64,000 nucleotides of DNA from the NCBI RefSeq assembly GCF_025583945.1, contig NZ_JAOEGU010000009.1, positions 62,001-126,000 of the forward strand, written 5' to 3'. Below, in pieces: positions 9,534 to 18,119 of this stretch (positions within the stretch are counted from its first letter, which is position 1; each line of letters begins with the position of its first letter). Under the pieces are notes generated by a model, which made no database searches, was not told the origin of the DNA, and was given only the letters and a program-made list of their open reading frames with translations. Both the position numbers and the translations under genes were made by a program. The stretch comes from Methylobacter psychrophilus. Its GTDB lineage: Bacteria; Pseudomonadota; Gammaproteobacteria; Methylococcales; Methylomonadaceae.

Positions 9534-10913
9534 TTATAAAAAACTTATTAATTGCTCGCCAAAACTACGTTTTATTTTATCAAGCGCCATTACCTGAATT
9601 TGCCTGACACGTTCTCTGGTTAGGTTAAGTTCTACGCCAATTTCCTGTAAGGTCATTTCATTATCAGTATTCACACCAAAATGGCAACAAATGACTTTAG
9701 CTTCTCTGGGATTAAGCACTTTAATCGCTTTACTGAGCAAATCTTCAAGATCAGTTTTAGCTATTGACATAAAGGAAGGCGTAAAAACCTGTTGCTCCAA
9801 AAAATCAATCGGTGCAAAAGAGTTTTCTTCGTCATCTTCAAAGCCTTCAAGGGACATAGCTGTTTGTGAAATTGATAAAATAGAATGAATTTCATCATTC
9901 GATAATTTTGCACATTCAGCCAATTCTTTAATACTCGGTTCTTTGCCTTGTTGCGTAGTCAGCTGGTCTTTGGTGCGAAAAACTTTATTAATAGTAGCAA
10001 CTTGTCCGCATGGAACACGCACAACTCTCTCGCAGCGTGACAAAGACCTGGATATAGACTGCCTGATCCAGTAACCGGCATAAGTTGAGAATTGAAAACC
10101 CAACCGGTAATCAAACCTGTCAACCGCTTTTAGTAAACCAATCTGACCTTCTTGTACAAGATCATCAAAATTTAAAAAACAACCCTTATATTGATTGGCA
10201 ATAAACAAAACTAATCTGGAATTTGCTGTAGCGAGTTGTTGCCTCAATTTTAACCAAAAGTGTTCGGAAATAACCACCTCGGAAAAATATTTATGCATGT
10301 CACTGCTGGACAAAAATAGAAATTGCTCATCGTAAGCCGATAATATTTTTGACCATTTAGAGGATTTATTAGTGCTACGCCGGCTTAAACCTTCCAGACG
10401 TTTAAGAATTAAATCAGAATTATTATCGATACTATGCGGAGATTGATAACAAAGGCCTCTAAATTTATGAGCATATACAATAATATCAACCAGTTTTATT
10501 AAATCATTAAAAGAGAATTGAAATGATTGCAGTGCTGTAAAAAGATTTTTTTTGTCAACGACATAGGTGGCATCTGATAATGTTTTACCAGACAGGCAAT
10601 GAAAGTACTTTTTTATATCTATTAGCGTCGTGGTTAATTCTGATTCAGAGGTTGCTTCATCATCTGATTCAGTCGCATAAGATTTTTGTTCATATTCGTT
10701 AAGTAACCATAAAGCTGTTACCGGGAACTGACATAGCACATTTATGAGTCTGGATTTCTGGTCTTTTAACTTACGGGCTATTTGGAAATTACCATTCTCC
10801 ACATAATCTGTTGGAGCAGCAATATTACTTTCAACTTGTTCATTTTCAATAGGAATGTTTTTAGCAACCACACCTAATTCTTGCTTTGACAACTGTGTAT
10901 TTAAATAAGCCAT
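9534..10913 (-). CDS. RNA polymerase sigma-70 family factor with unusual N-terminus
   Basis: This protein is predicted to direct core RNA polymerase to a promoter class. Starting at the ATG at 10913, which has a GAGG ribosome site, it has 459 residues; the longer frame opens with TTG at 10931 and is less likely. Regions 2.1-2.4 (about 225-297, FDDLVQEGQIGLLKAVDRFD and YAGYWIRQSI), region 3 (about 300-370) and region 4 (about 395-455, LTRERVRQIQ) are well conserved and RpoD/RpoS-like. The first 220 residues match no usual region 1.1/1.2 and include an acidic patch (ESDDEATSESE). This may be an RpoS-like or group-2/3 sigma with its own regulatory domain. A long AT-rich leader precedes it. Confidence 0.88.
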   Translation of the reverse strand: MAYLNTQLSKQELGVVAKNIPIENEQVESNIAAPTDYVENGNFQIARKLKDQKSRLINVLCQFPVTALWLLNEYEQKSYATESDDEATSESELTTTLIDIKKYFHCLSGKTLSDATYVVDKKNLFTALQSFQFSFNDLIKLVDIIVYAHKFRGLCYQSPHSIDNNSDLILKRLEGLSRRSTNKSSKWSKILSAYDEQFLFLSSSDMHKYFSEVVISEHFWLKLRQQLATANSRLVLFIANQYKGCFLNFDDLVQEGQIGLLKAVDRFDYRLGFQFSTYAGYWIRQSISRSLSRCERVVRVPCGQVATINKVFRTKDQLTTQQGKEPSIKELAECAKLSNDEIHSILSISQTAMSLEGFEDDEENSFAPIDFLEQQVFTPSFMSIAKTDLEDLLSKAIKVLNPREAKVICCHFGVNTDNEMTLQEIGVELNLTRERVRQIQVMALDKIKRSFGEQLISFL

Positions 10914-11370
10914 AACACCAAATCCTCGCAAACAGAGTGTCTTAAAAACTTAAAGTTAGTTACCGCCATGCAGAAACCATCATTCACTAACTTAATCTCT
11001 TTATAACAAAATACAAACTTGCATAATTTCATCACTTACAACCACTATGAAACTAGCTATTAACGATTTGTTTACTAATCATTTCACGATAATGTAACAA
11101 TTAGAAAGAATGTTGTCAAAATATAGTTTAACAAAACCTGAACAAGCTATATAAAATTTTATATATAACGAGATAAAAACCACTTATAACGACTGTTTAT
11201 CCTGCTTTATGACTTATATAAAAATCCGTTAAAACCATATTTATCAAGCATTAAAGAAAGAAAAACTCTAATTAAATAAACAAAAGATAAACCTTGTACA
11301 AGGAAGTGAAGATCGATGAAAATAATCTTGTGGGAATGGCTTTAGTTGCGATTATCTTGTCTAAAGCCAT
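10914..11370. other. AT-rich intergenic region upstream of the sigma factor gene
   Basis: This stretch lies between the 5' end of the sigma gene and the 3' end of the cupin gene. It is strongly AT-rich and probably holds the sigma gene promoter, but no single promoter could be chosen. A frame from TTG at 11294 has some coding look but mostly lies antisense to the cupin gene and was rejected. Confidence 0.5.
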
Positions 11371-11401
11371 GGAAAAAGACGCTGAACAAAAACTGTTCAG
11401 C
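11371..11401 (-). terminator. Terminator of the cupin gene
   Basis: GCTGAACA-n5-TGTTCAGC (11381-11401) is a perfect 8-bp stem starting nine bases after the cupin stop. On the minus strand it is followed by GTCTTTTTCC, which gives a short T-run. Confidence 0.6.
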
Positions 11402-11409
11402 AAGTTGTT

Positions 11410-11805
11410 TTATTTTGCAGATGCCAATTCAAAAATAATTAATTCAGCGGCCTCTTCGCCAACATTCTCAACCGACATTAAATCTCCGGATTCCCAAAAA
11501 ACGTCACCGACAGAGTATGTGTTGGTTTTTCCTCCCTCAATGACTTTTAGTTTGCCCTTAACAACATAACGAGGTCCTGGCCCTTCATGGGTATGCCAAG
11601 GTGTTTTAAAAGCAACCGGAAAGATGACTCGAATTATTTTTGTGTTAACATTTTTACTGGAAAGCTCAAGCTCCTGCGCTAGCAGCACTGTTTTGTTTAG
11701 CGCTGGTTTTTCCTCAGCTGAAACCGTTTTACTCATCATAAAAAGTACCGCTGTAAACGTTACCAAAATTAATCCGGCTGATTTAATGGTTTTTATTTTT
11801 AACAT
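11410..11805 (-). CDS. Exported cupin-domain protein
   Basis: From the ATG at 11805 (AAGG upstream) the product has 131 residues. It begins with a signal peptide (KTIKSAGLILVTFTAVLFMM, likely cleaved near TVSA-EE), so it is probably periplasmic. The rest is a single small cupin barrel with HTHEGPG (metal-binding histidines and glutamate) and YVVKGKLKV followed by a GDVFWESGD turn. Small cupins bind a metal and act as dioxygenases, isomerases or sensors; the substrate here is unknown. The longer frame from TTG at 11883 would hide the signal peptide and is rejected. A terminator follows directly, so it is monocistronic. Confidence 0.8.
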   Translation of the reverse strand: MLKIKTIKSAGLILVTFTAVLFMMSKTVSAEEKPALNKTVLLAQELELSSKNVNTKIIRVIFPVAFKTPWHTHEGPGPRYVVKGKLKVIEGGKTNTYSVGDVFWESGDLMSVENVGEEAAELIIFELASAK

Positions 11806-12005
11806 CTGCTTGTTACCTTTTCTTATATTGTAAAGATCAAATCCGGCTATAAAATCAGCCGAACTCAATGTTGTCTGCGTCAAAAATCATTATCGCAAAT
11901 TTCTATTTTTCTTTTCAGCATAACACTTCAAAAGATATCAAGTATTATCTATCGCTAATCCTGGATGCAGATACTTACATTTAATCAAGTCGTGATATCG
12001 AAGAA

Positions 12006-12256
12006 TTAATATCCAAGTAGCACAGGATTTTTATTTATTGACAACAACAACTGCAAGGACAGATATTTTCTTCTGCAAACTCTGCATTCACCACATCTCT
12101 GTGAGAGATGCAAGAAGTGCGTAGCCGTCGATAACAGAAGGTAAAAGCGCATCAGAAACAGCGATTGAGAGCGCCAAAAGCAGGCACTTTAGGAAACTTA
12201 GGAAATAAAAAAAAGACCGGCAAGTCGGATATATAATTCGCAGGAAATCATCTTAT
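12006..12256 (+). repeat. Dispersed intergenic repeat A, copy 2
   Basis: This shares both conserved blocks with 95-228 (around 12006-12065 and 12208-12250) but carries about 140 extra bases between them. The element ends about 90 bases before the preferred arfB start, and a spurious N-terminal extension of the arfB frame runs into its end. The function is unknown. Confidence 0.7.
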
Positions 12257-12341
12257 GTTACTTCCCGATAATTATTATCCGGATAAGCATAGCATTAACT
12301 CAAAACACAATAATGTCATATCATCAAAAAGGCAATTAGCA

Positions 12342-12758
12342 ATGTTACAAATATCCGGTCAATTGAGCATTCCAGACAATGAAGTTGAAGTTTATGCCAT
12401 TCGTGCGCAAGGTGCTGGCGGTCAGAATGTCAATAAAGTATCCTCTGCCATTCATTTACGTTTTGATATTAATACCTCATCCTTACCTGAGTTTTATAAA
12501 GAAAAACTGTTGGCTTTAAATGACCAGCGTATATCAAAAGATGGTGTGATTGTGATCAAGGCACAACAATACCGCACCCAGGAAAAAAACAAGGAAGATG
12601 CCTATAGCCGACTACAGGATTTAATAAAAAGTGTCACGATATCCCATAAAAAACGTAAAGCAACCAAGCCGACTAAAGGATCAAAGCTAAAGCGTCTGGA
12701 CAGTAAAACCAGACAAGGCCAGCTTAAGGCATTGAGAGGAAAAAGCAATATTCAATAG
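12342..12758 (+). CDS. arfB: Alternative ribosome-rescue factor ArfB (YaeJ)
   Basis: ArfB is a peptidyl-tRNA hydrolase that frees ribosomes stalled on non-stop mRNA. The product has 138 residues from the ATG at 12342, where the sequence MLQISGQLSIPDNEV aligns with the start of known ArfB. The frame opens earlier at 12255, but that part lies partly in repeat A. The catalytic GGQ is at G26-G27-Q28 within IRAQGAGGQNVNK. The C-terminal basic tail (KKRKATKPTKGSKLKR and later) is the part that enters the mRNA channel in known ArfB. It converges on the next minus-strand gene. Confidence 0.93.
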   Translation: MLQISGQLSIPDNEVEVYAIRAQGAGGQNVNKVSSAIHLRFDINTSSLPEFYKEKLLALNDQRISKDGVIVIKAQQYRTQEKNKEDAYSRLQDLIKSVTISHKKRKATKPTKGSKLKRLDSKTRQGQLKALRGKSNIQ

Positions 12759-12798
12759 TTCCGGCCTTATAAACATGTAGTAGCGTCCAAATTGCTGT

Positions 12799-13278
12799 TT
12801 ACGTTGCCGAAATTCGCAGTCGGGTAAGTTTTGCCCAAGCCTCGCCGCCACTAATATCTGGAATAATTCGTAACTCAAGTGCTTTTACCTGCTTGAGATC
12901 AACGCTAATATTCTCGATTTCCTGAGTCGTCAGTGGCTGACTAAAATTATATTGCTGGCGCAAGATTTCCCGAAAAAAATCATCCTTATCCATACGCCAA
13001 AGTAAAACAAATTCTTGCGTCCGGGACATTTCCGGCTCATCAAATAACAGGACTATTTGTTTAATAACCTGGGGTTGATCAAAAACAAGCCGTATTATTT
13101 GTTCACCAGAAGAAGCTGCCTGCCAGCCTAAGTTTGAACCTTCCACCAATGCCGATTCAATAGGATGCTCGTGACACTCCGAACTTATTTCTACCTGTGC
13201 CAGATGTTCCAAATCCAAATAAACTATATCAGAATGGACTATATTTTTTACGGATTGATCGATATGTATTTTACGCAT
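12799..13278 (-). CDS. Discoidin/F5-8-type C-like carbohydrate-binding protein
   Basis: The product has 159 residues from the ATG at 13278 (AAAGG eight bases upstream); the longer frame from TTG at 13326 is rejected. There is no signal peptide. The pattern of beta-strands (SNLGWQAASSGEQIIRLVF, then QIVLLFDEPEMSRTQEF and LRIIPDISGGEAWAKLTRLRI) resembles the galactose-binding/discoidin fold found in small bacterial proteins of unknown role. It lies downstream of the SNF2 helicase on the same strand, separated by a small palindrome. Its partner or ligand is unknown. Confidence 0.6.
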   Translation of the reverse strand: MRKIHIDQSVKNIVHSDIVYLDLEHLAQVEISSECHEHPIESALVEGSNLGWQAASSGEQIIRLVFDQPQVIKQIVLLFDEPEMSRTQEFVLLWRMDKDDFFREILRQQYNFSQPLTTQEIENISVDLKQVKALELRIIPDISGGEAWAKLTRLRISAT

Positions 13279-13317
13279 TATTGAGCCTTTTGGATTATCG
13301 TTAACTTTTTTATTTAT

Positions 13318-13340
13318 CGTTCCCAAGCTGGAACTTGGGG
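13318..13340. repeat. Palindromic repeat (GTTCCCAAGCTGG type)
   Basis: CCCAAGctggaaCTTGGG forms a short hairpin with extended symmetry (gttcccaag / cttgggg). Similar 'TTCCCAAGC..GCTTGGGAA' palindromes are common intergenic repeats in bacteria. It sits between two minus-strand genes and has no T-run directly behind it. Confidence 0.5.
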
Positions 13341-13358
13341 ACTAACAGCCTTTAGCCT

Positions 13359-16300
13359 CTAATCAATGTCTTTAATCAAAGCCATCATATCTTCAGCAGA
13401 CATCTTACCACTCACTTCACCGCCTTCGAGCAAGCTATTGGCTAAATCCCGTTTATGTTTATGCAAATCGACAATTTTATCTTCGATGGTATCTTTTGCG
13501 ACCAACCGATAAATGGTAACAGGTCGCTTTTGTCCCATACGATGCGCTCGATCGGAAGCCTGATCTTCGACGGCCGGATTCCACCAGGGATCCATATGAA
13601 TAACATAATCTGCAGCCGTTAAATTTAAACCGGTTCCACCGGCTTTCAGGCTGATTAAAAATAAATCACCGTCCCCGGCCTGAAATAAATTAACGGCTTT
13701 TTTGCGCTGTGGAACCGGGGTTGAGCCATCCAGATAATGATAAGGAATACCTTTTTTATCCAATAATTCGCGGATAAGCGTCAAGTGTCCGACAAACTGA
13801 CTAAACACCAGAGCCTTATGACGATTATCCAATAATTCATCCACCAACTCTTCAAAAGCTTGTAGCTTGGAACTACCCAGCGTACTTTCTTCCATCACCA
13901 GACGAGGATGACAACAAGCACGTCGTAGCTTCATAATTTCTGCCAATATCTTCAGCTGTTTGTGTCCGGGCTGAGTAGTGTCTTCCATCATGGTCTGCAT
14001 GGCATTACGGCGCAACGCTTCGTAAAATGCCCGCTCACCGGGGCTTAATTCAACGTGCAAAGTCACTTCAGTACGTGATGGCAATTCAGTGAGCACATCA
14101 TTTTTAAGCCGGCGTAAAATAAATGGCCTTAACAATTTTCGCAGTCGTTGCTGAACTTCATGATCTTGTTGATTTTCGATAGCCTGCGCATAGCGCTCGT
14201 TAAATTTTTGCAAAGAACCGAGTAAGCCCGGATTAATAAAATTAAATAAATTCCATAATTCACCCAGATGATTTTCTATGGGAGTACCGGTGGTAATTAA
14301 TTTAAAATCTGCCTGCAATGCCATCGCCGCTTTCGAGCGCTTGGTTAACGCATTTTTAATCGCCTGCGCTTCATCAGCAACGATGGTATGCCAGTGTTTT
14401 TGCGTCAAACGATCGGCCTCGGTTTGTAATAATCCGTAACTGCAAACAATTAAATCAAAGGGACCTGCAGCATCCAACATATCCTGCCTGCCACCCAACC
14501 CAAATTGATAAATGTTCAAGGTAGGCGCAAAACGCTGCGCTTCTTCCAGCCAGTTAATACAGACCGAAGTAGGTGCCAAAATCAAGGTAGGCCCTTTGGA
14601 TGCACGGGCTAAAATCAACGCTAAGGCCTGTACGGTTTTACCCAAGCCCATGTCATCGGCCAGACAGGCACCGGCTCCCCAATGCGCCAAACGCATCATC
14701 CATTGAAAACCTTCGCGCTGATAATCGCGTAATTCACCTTGCAGGGTTGACGGCAAGGCAGGGTTTAAATCACCCATTTCATTAAGTCGCAGTAATTGAT
14801 CTTTCCAGGGCTTACTGGCGGTAACAGCCATACCGTTGGTAATTTCATCCAGCGCCAGTGCAGCTAAAGGATGAAAGCGTACTTTGTCTTTTTGTACATC
14901 ACCTAAACCGGATAAATCATCCAGACGTTGGCGTAATTCCTGGGTTAAGGCAATAATCTGTCCGTCTTCAAGCTTAAGAAAGCGACCTGATGAGCTGCTT
15001 AACAGGCTCATTAATCGCTGCATATCCAAAACCTGCTCAGCATCAATCTGGATACTGCCTTCCACACTAAACCAGTCTTTTTCTTTGCGTACCGAAAACT
15101 GCACTTGGGAAAGCCCTGCTTCACGACTGAGTTGAATTTTTTTACCTTTGGGCCACTCAAGTACGGCAAAATCGCCCAAAGCCTGTAAGTGTAATAGCGC
15201 TTCCAATGCCGACTCGGCATCATCCAATAACCATTTAGCCTCTTTAACGACATATAACTCAGGGCATTCATTTAAAATTTGCTTTAAATAACGGTTTTCT
15301 AGCTTAAAATCACGGGTAGTCTGTAACTGTTTGCCGTCAATTTCAGCCAGTACCGTTGTGCCGCCGACACCTGGTTTATATAGGGGCCCGCCGTCGCTAA
15401 ACGGTTGCGCAAATATTTCTATTTGTATGCCCTGCCCGACTGGTTGTAAATGAATGTGTAAACGACTATCCGCTGCAACACTTTGTGCATGACTGGAGGT
15501 ACCGCCAATATCGGATTGTACCGTCAGCATTGAGGAAATAGAAGCGATAGAATCTATCACTTGTTGCCGTGCGGTAGCCGGCACCGTTAAACCATTGATC
15601 CCCAAAATTTCGGCAACCTGACGATGCGACTCGTTAATGACATACACTATCAAGCCATTACTCGCAGTTTTTTGGGTAATAACTTGTTGTGTGGTAATTT
15701 GCGGTATTAATGAAATATGCAAATTTTCTTTTTGTTCCTTAACCAGCAATTGCGGCTCTGCCAGACTGATATCAACAGGGATGTTTAACGCTTCCTGATT
15801 AAGCCAATAAACATGCGGATGTCCTGATGCCTCAATAATAGCTTTACCCGGCAACACATAATACTCCTTACTTGAATAGCCGTAATAAGCCGGTTCTTTT
15901 TCAAGTTCAATGTGGGCACAAATACGGCGATCTTGCTCAGACAGGTAATCAAAGTCAGCCATATCATGGTATAGCCTTTTTAAAGCAATGGGTCGGCCTT
16001 TTGTCCAACGACCACTTTTACCCAGACTTTGTTCTTTCGGCGTTAACGTGATGTAATTATTATCCAGACTTAATGACCAAATCAGGCGTAATTTTTTTTG
16101 GACGGATGCAACAGGTTCAGCAGTTAATTGCGTTAAGGCATCCAACGCTCTTTGCCATGCTGACACTTGCGGTAATAAATCAATAATTTCAGTAAATGGC
16201 GATTGTAAATACTGCTGTGCTATCTGCCGGCAAGCATTATTTTTATACTTTAAGCGTTGCAGTAACGATGAACTGACAGCCGCATACCAAGCATAACCTA

Positions 16301-17486
16301 ACTGCTCTGCCTGTTGACAAAACCCGGCTAATTCGGATAAAAACCCGGTATTTTTTGGATTACCCGTCATTATTTCAATTTCGCCTACCCAATACAACAG
16401 TAAGGCGTGAAACAAACGTTCGTAGGCAAAGTTATTGGTCTTAAATAAATATTCACTGTGCTCGGCAGTAGATTTACCCTGATAAATATCTACCACTTCC
16501 AGCAAAATTAAATTTAATAGATAAAACTCATTTTGCCAGCCCTGTTTAATTGACAAGAGTGTCTGTTGTTTAAGCAACTGTAGGTTGCCCGGATTACGAC
16601 TACGTAGCAATGCCATATTAAAAAAATAACCGTGTATATCATCAAAACCAACATTACGTTTACCGGTTTCTTTTTTAAGCGTCTTAAGTGCAGCATTAAA
16701 CAACTCAATAGCCTCATCATTGCGATTTTGCAAGAAGCGAAAAGTGGCCAGTAATTTAAGTCCTTCGACTGACAAATCGCCGGCCAACCACGATTCAGCA
16801 TCTTTAAAGTCGCCACGGAAGATACGTTCTTCAACGACCGTATGTACGATAGCCGAATGTTCAGGCTTTGTTACACCAAAAAAATGCTCAAGCAGTTGAG
16901 AATACTTCGATACGTCATTAAGGCGCGCCCGGCCATCATGCAAAAAATAACGTAAGGCCAAAAATTTAATCTGGTCAGATAACGAGGTAAACCACTCGGC
17001 ATCATAATCATTAAAGAAAATCCGGTTAATATTCTCTGCGAACTTTTGTGGATACTCGATATGCAAGCGTTCAATATTAGCGGCAAATGCGGAATCATTA
17101 CGCTGATATAAAAAAATGCGTAATTGCTTTATGGCATGATAAATACTGATACTGGCAGGGTAATAATAGTTAGGCTCGGCAATAAGCAGTTGCGCTAATT
17201 TAGTAAACCAAGACTCATTCAATGCACGTCGTATCAACGGTTCGGCAATCTCTTCATTACAACGCCAACCATCCGAAGTAATAACAATTAATTTGGCTTT
17301 TTGTAATTTTTCCCGCAAGGGTTTATCAATTGTGGCTATTATTTTTGCTTCAAAAAGACCTGTTGTCCGTAATAAACGTTGCAGGTTGGATTGACCTATC
17401 GGGGCATAAATAACGGCTAAAACCAATAAAATATTTTGCTCATCAGTTGATAAAGCGCTAAAAAGAGTCAGTAATTTGCTTTTCAT
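13359..17486 (-). CDS. SNF2/Rad54-family DEAD-like helicase
   Basis: This large (1375 aa) cytoplasmic ATP-dependent DNA translocase belongs to the bacterial SNF2 group. The last 480 residues hold the motor: ATP-binding DDMGLGKT with K950, a DEAQ box at 1038-1041, and the helicase C domain with the typical HRMGQKRPVTIYRL end. The first 900 residues contain alpha-helical, TPR-like stretches and a beta-rich section, as in other long bacterial SNF2 proteins with an SNF2-N/SWIM-less N-terminus. No zinc-binding SWIM cysteines are visible. The nearest genes give no restriction or phage-defence context, so a general role in repair or transcription recycling is more likely. Confidence 0.93.
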   Translation of the reverse strand: MKSKLLTLFSALSTDEQNILLVLAVIYAPIGQSNLQRLLRTTGLFEAKIIATIDKPLREKLQKAKLIVITSDGWRCNEEIAEPLIRRALNESWFTKLAQLLIAEPNYYYPASISIYHAIKQLRIFLYQRNDSAFAANIERLHIEYPQKFAENINRIFFNDYDAEWFTSLSDQIKFLALRYFLHDGRARLNDVSKYSQLLEHFFGVTKPEHSAIVHTVVEERIFRGDFKDAESWLAGDLSVEGLKLLATFRFLQNRNDEAIELFNAALKTLKKETGKRNVGFDDIHGYFFNMALLRSRNPGNLQLLKQQTLLSIKQGWQNEFYLLNLILLEVVDIYQGKSTAEHSEYLFKTNNFAYERLFHALLLYWVGEIEIMTGNPKNTGFLSELAGFCQQAEQLGYAWYAAVSSSLLQRLKYKNNACRQIAQQYLQSPFTEIIDLLPQVSAWQRALDALTQLTAEPVASVQKKLRLIWSLSLDNNYITLTPKEQSLGKSGRWTKGRPIALKRLYHDMADFDYLSEQDRRICAHIELEKEPAYYGYSSKEYYVLPGKAIIEASGHPHVYWLNQEALNIPVDISLAEPQLLVKEQKENLHISLIPQITTQQVITQKTASNGLIVYVINESHRQVAEILGINGLTVPATARQQVIDSIASISSMLTVQSDIGGTSSHAQSVAADSRLHIHLQPVGQGIQIEIFAQPFSDGGPLYKPGVGGTTVLAEIDGKQLQTTRDFKLENRYLKQILNECPELYVVKEAKWLLDDAESALEALLHLQALGDFAVLEWPKGKKIQLSREAGLSQVQFSVRKEKDWFSVEGSIQIDAEQVLDMQRLMSLLSSSSGRFLKLEDGQIIALTQELRQRLDDLSGLGDVQKDKVRFHPLAALALDEITNGMAVTASKPWKDQLLRLNEMGDLNPALPSTLQGELRDYQREGFQWMMRLAHWGAGACLADDMGLGKTVQALALILARASKGPTLILAPTSVCINWLEEAQRFAPTLNIYQFGLGGRQDMLDAAGPFDLIVCSYGLLQTEADRLTQKHWHTIVADEAQAIKNALTKRSKAAMALQADFKLITTGTPIENHLGELWNLFNFINPGLLGSLQKFNERYAQAIENQQDHEVQQRLRKLLRPFILRRLKNDVLTELPSRTEVTLHVELSPGERAFYEALRRNAMQTMMEDTTQPGHKQLKILAEIMKLRRACCHPRLVMEESTLGSSKLQAFEELVDELLDNRHKALVFSQFVGHLTLIRELLDKKGIPYHYLDGSTPVPQRKKAVNLFQAGDGDLFLISLKAGGTGLNLTAADYVIHMDPWWNPAVEDQASDRAHRMGQKRPVTIYRLVAKDTIEDKIVDLHKHKRDLANSLLEGGEVSGKMSAEDMMALIKDID

Positions 17487-17507
17487 TAATATGTTGTTGC
17501 ATTGTAA

Positions 17508-17546
17508 AATTGGAACAGCCAGATAACTGGAAACGCTATCTGGCTG
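17508..17546 (-). terminator. Terminator of the HbpS-like gene
   Basis: CAGCCAGATA-n11-TATCTGGCTG is a perfect 10-bp stem (17516-17525 with 17537-17546). On the minus strand TTCCAATTTTA follows, which is moderately T-rich. It separates the HbpS-like gene from the helicase gene. Confidence 0.6.
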
Positions 17547-17570
17547 CTGATAAAACCGTATTGGGTTAAT

Positions 17571-18005
17571 TTATGTTCGCCACGGATGTGCAGGTAAGTC
17601 GGTAACTCCGATGACTTCAACGCCAGCTTTCGCAACTTGATGGTCGTTTTCAACCGAGCTGCCACTCACTCCGACTGCACCAATTAGCACACCATTTTCA
17701 TCGACTATAGGCACGCCACCTGGAAAAGTAATCAAGCCGTTGTTGGAATGTTCTATGCCAAAAAGTGGTCCACCAGGTTGCGATAACGCACCGATTTGCC
17801 CCGTGTTCATGGCAAAAAAACAAGCTGTTTTGGCTTTTTTAATGGCAATATCAACGCTTCCTACCCAGGCACCGTCCATACGTACAAAAGCCTTTAAGTC
17901 AGCACCCGAATCAACCACCGCAATACACATCTGGGTGTCTATTTTTTTTGCCTCAACTATGGCTACAGCTATTGCTTTTTCGGCTTGTTCGAATGTTACA
18001 TGCAT
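17571..18005 (-). CDS. HbpS/GlcG-family protein (DUF336)
   Basis: This 144-residue cytoplasmic protein spans the whole GlcG/HbpS fold ([20 protein letters not shown], then [11 protein letters not shown] and the glycine-rich FPGGVPI). Family members bind haem or small carbonyl compounds, or occur beside glycolate and diol dehydratase genes; the real function is unresolved. The ATG has a good GAGGA site. A terminator follows, so it looks monocistronic. No signal peptide is seen, unlike exported HbpS. Confidence 0.85.
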   Translation of the reverse strand: MHVTFEQAEKAIAVAIVEAKKIDTQMCIAVVDSGADLKAFVRMDGAWVGSVDIAIKKAKTACFFAMNTGQIGALSQPGGPLFGIEHSNNGLITFPGGVPIVDENGVLIGAVGVSGSSVENDHQVAKAGVEVIGVTDLPAHPWRT

Positions 18006-18119
18006 AATTTAATCCTCTTCATTGTTGGTTAACTTTAAATTGATAAACTGATCGATGAAAGTATCGCTAACAGACAGGATAATAGATGCGCACACACTAT
18101 ACTGCCAGGTTTATGTCCA

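Noticed and set aside
11294-11569. 91-codon plus-strand frame from TTG near the cupin gene
   Set aside because: More than half lies antisense to the cupin gene, the start is TTG, and the hairpin inside is better explained as the cupin terminator.
13359-17486. SNF2 helicase as part of a phage-defence system
   Set aside because: No nuclease, methylase, phospholipase or other typical DISARM/defence partner is adjacent; neighbours are ordinary genes.
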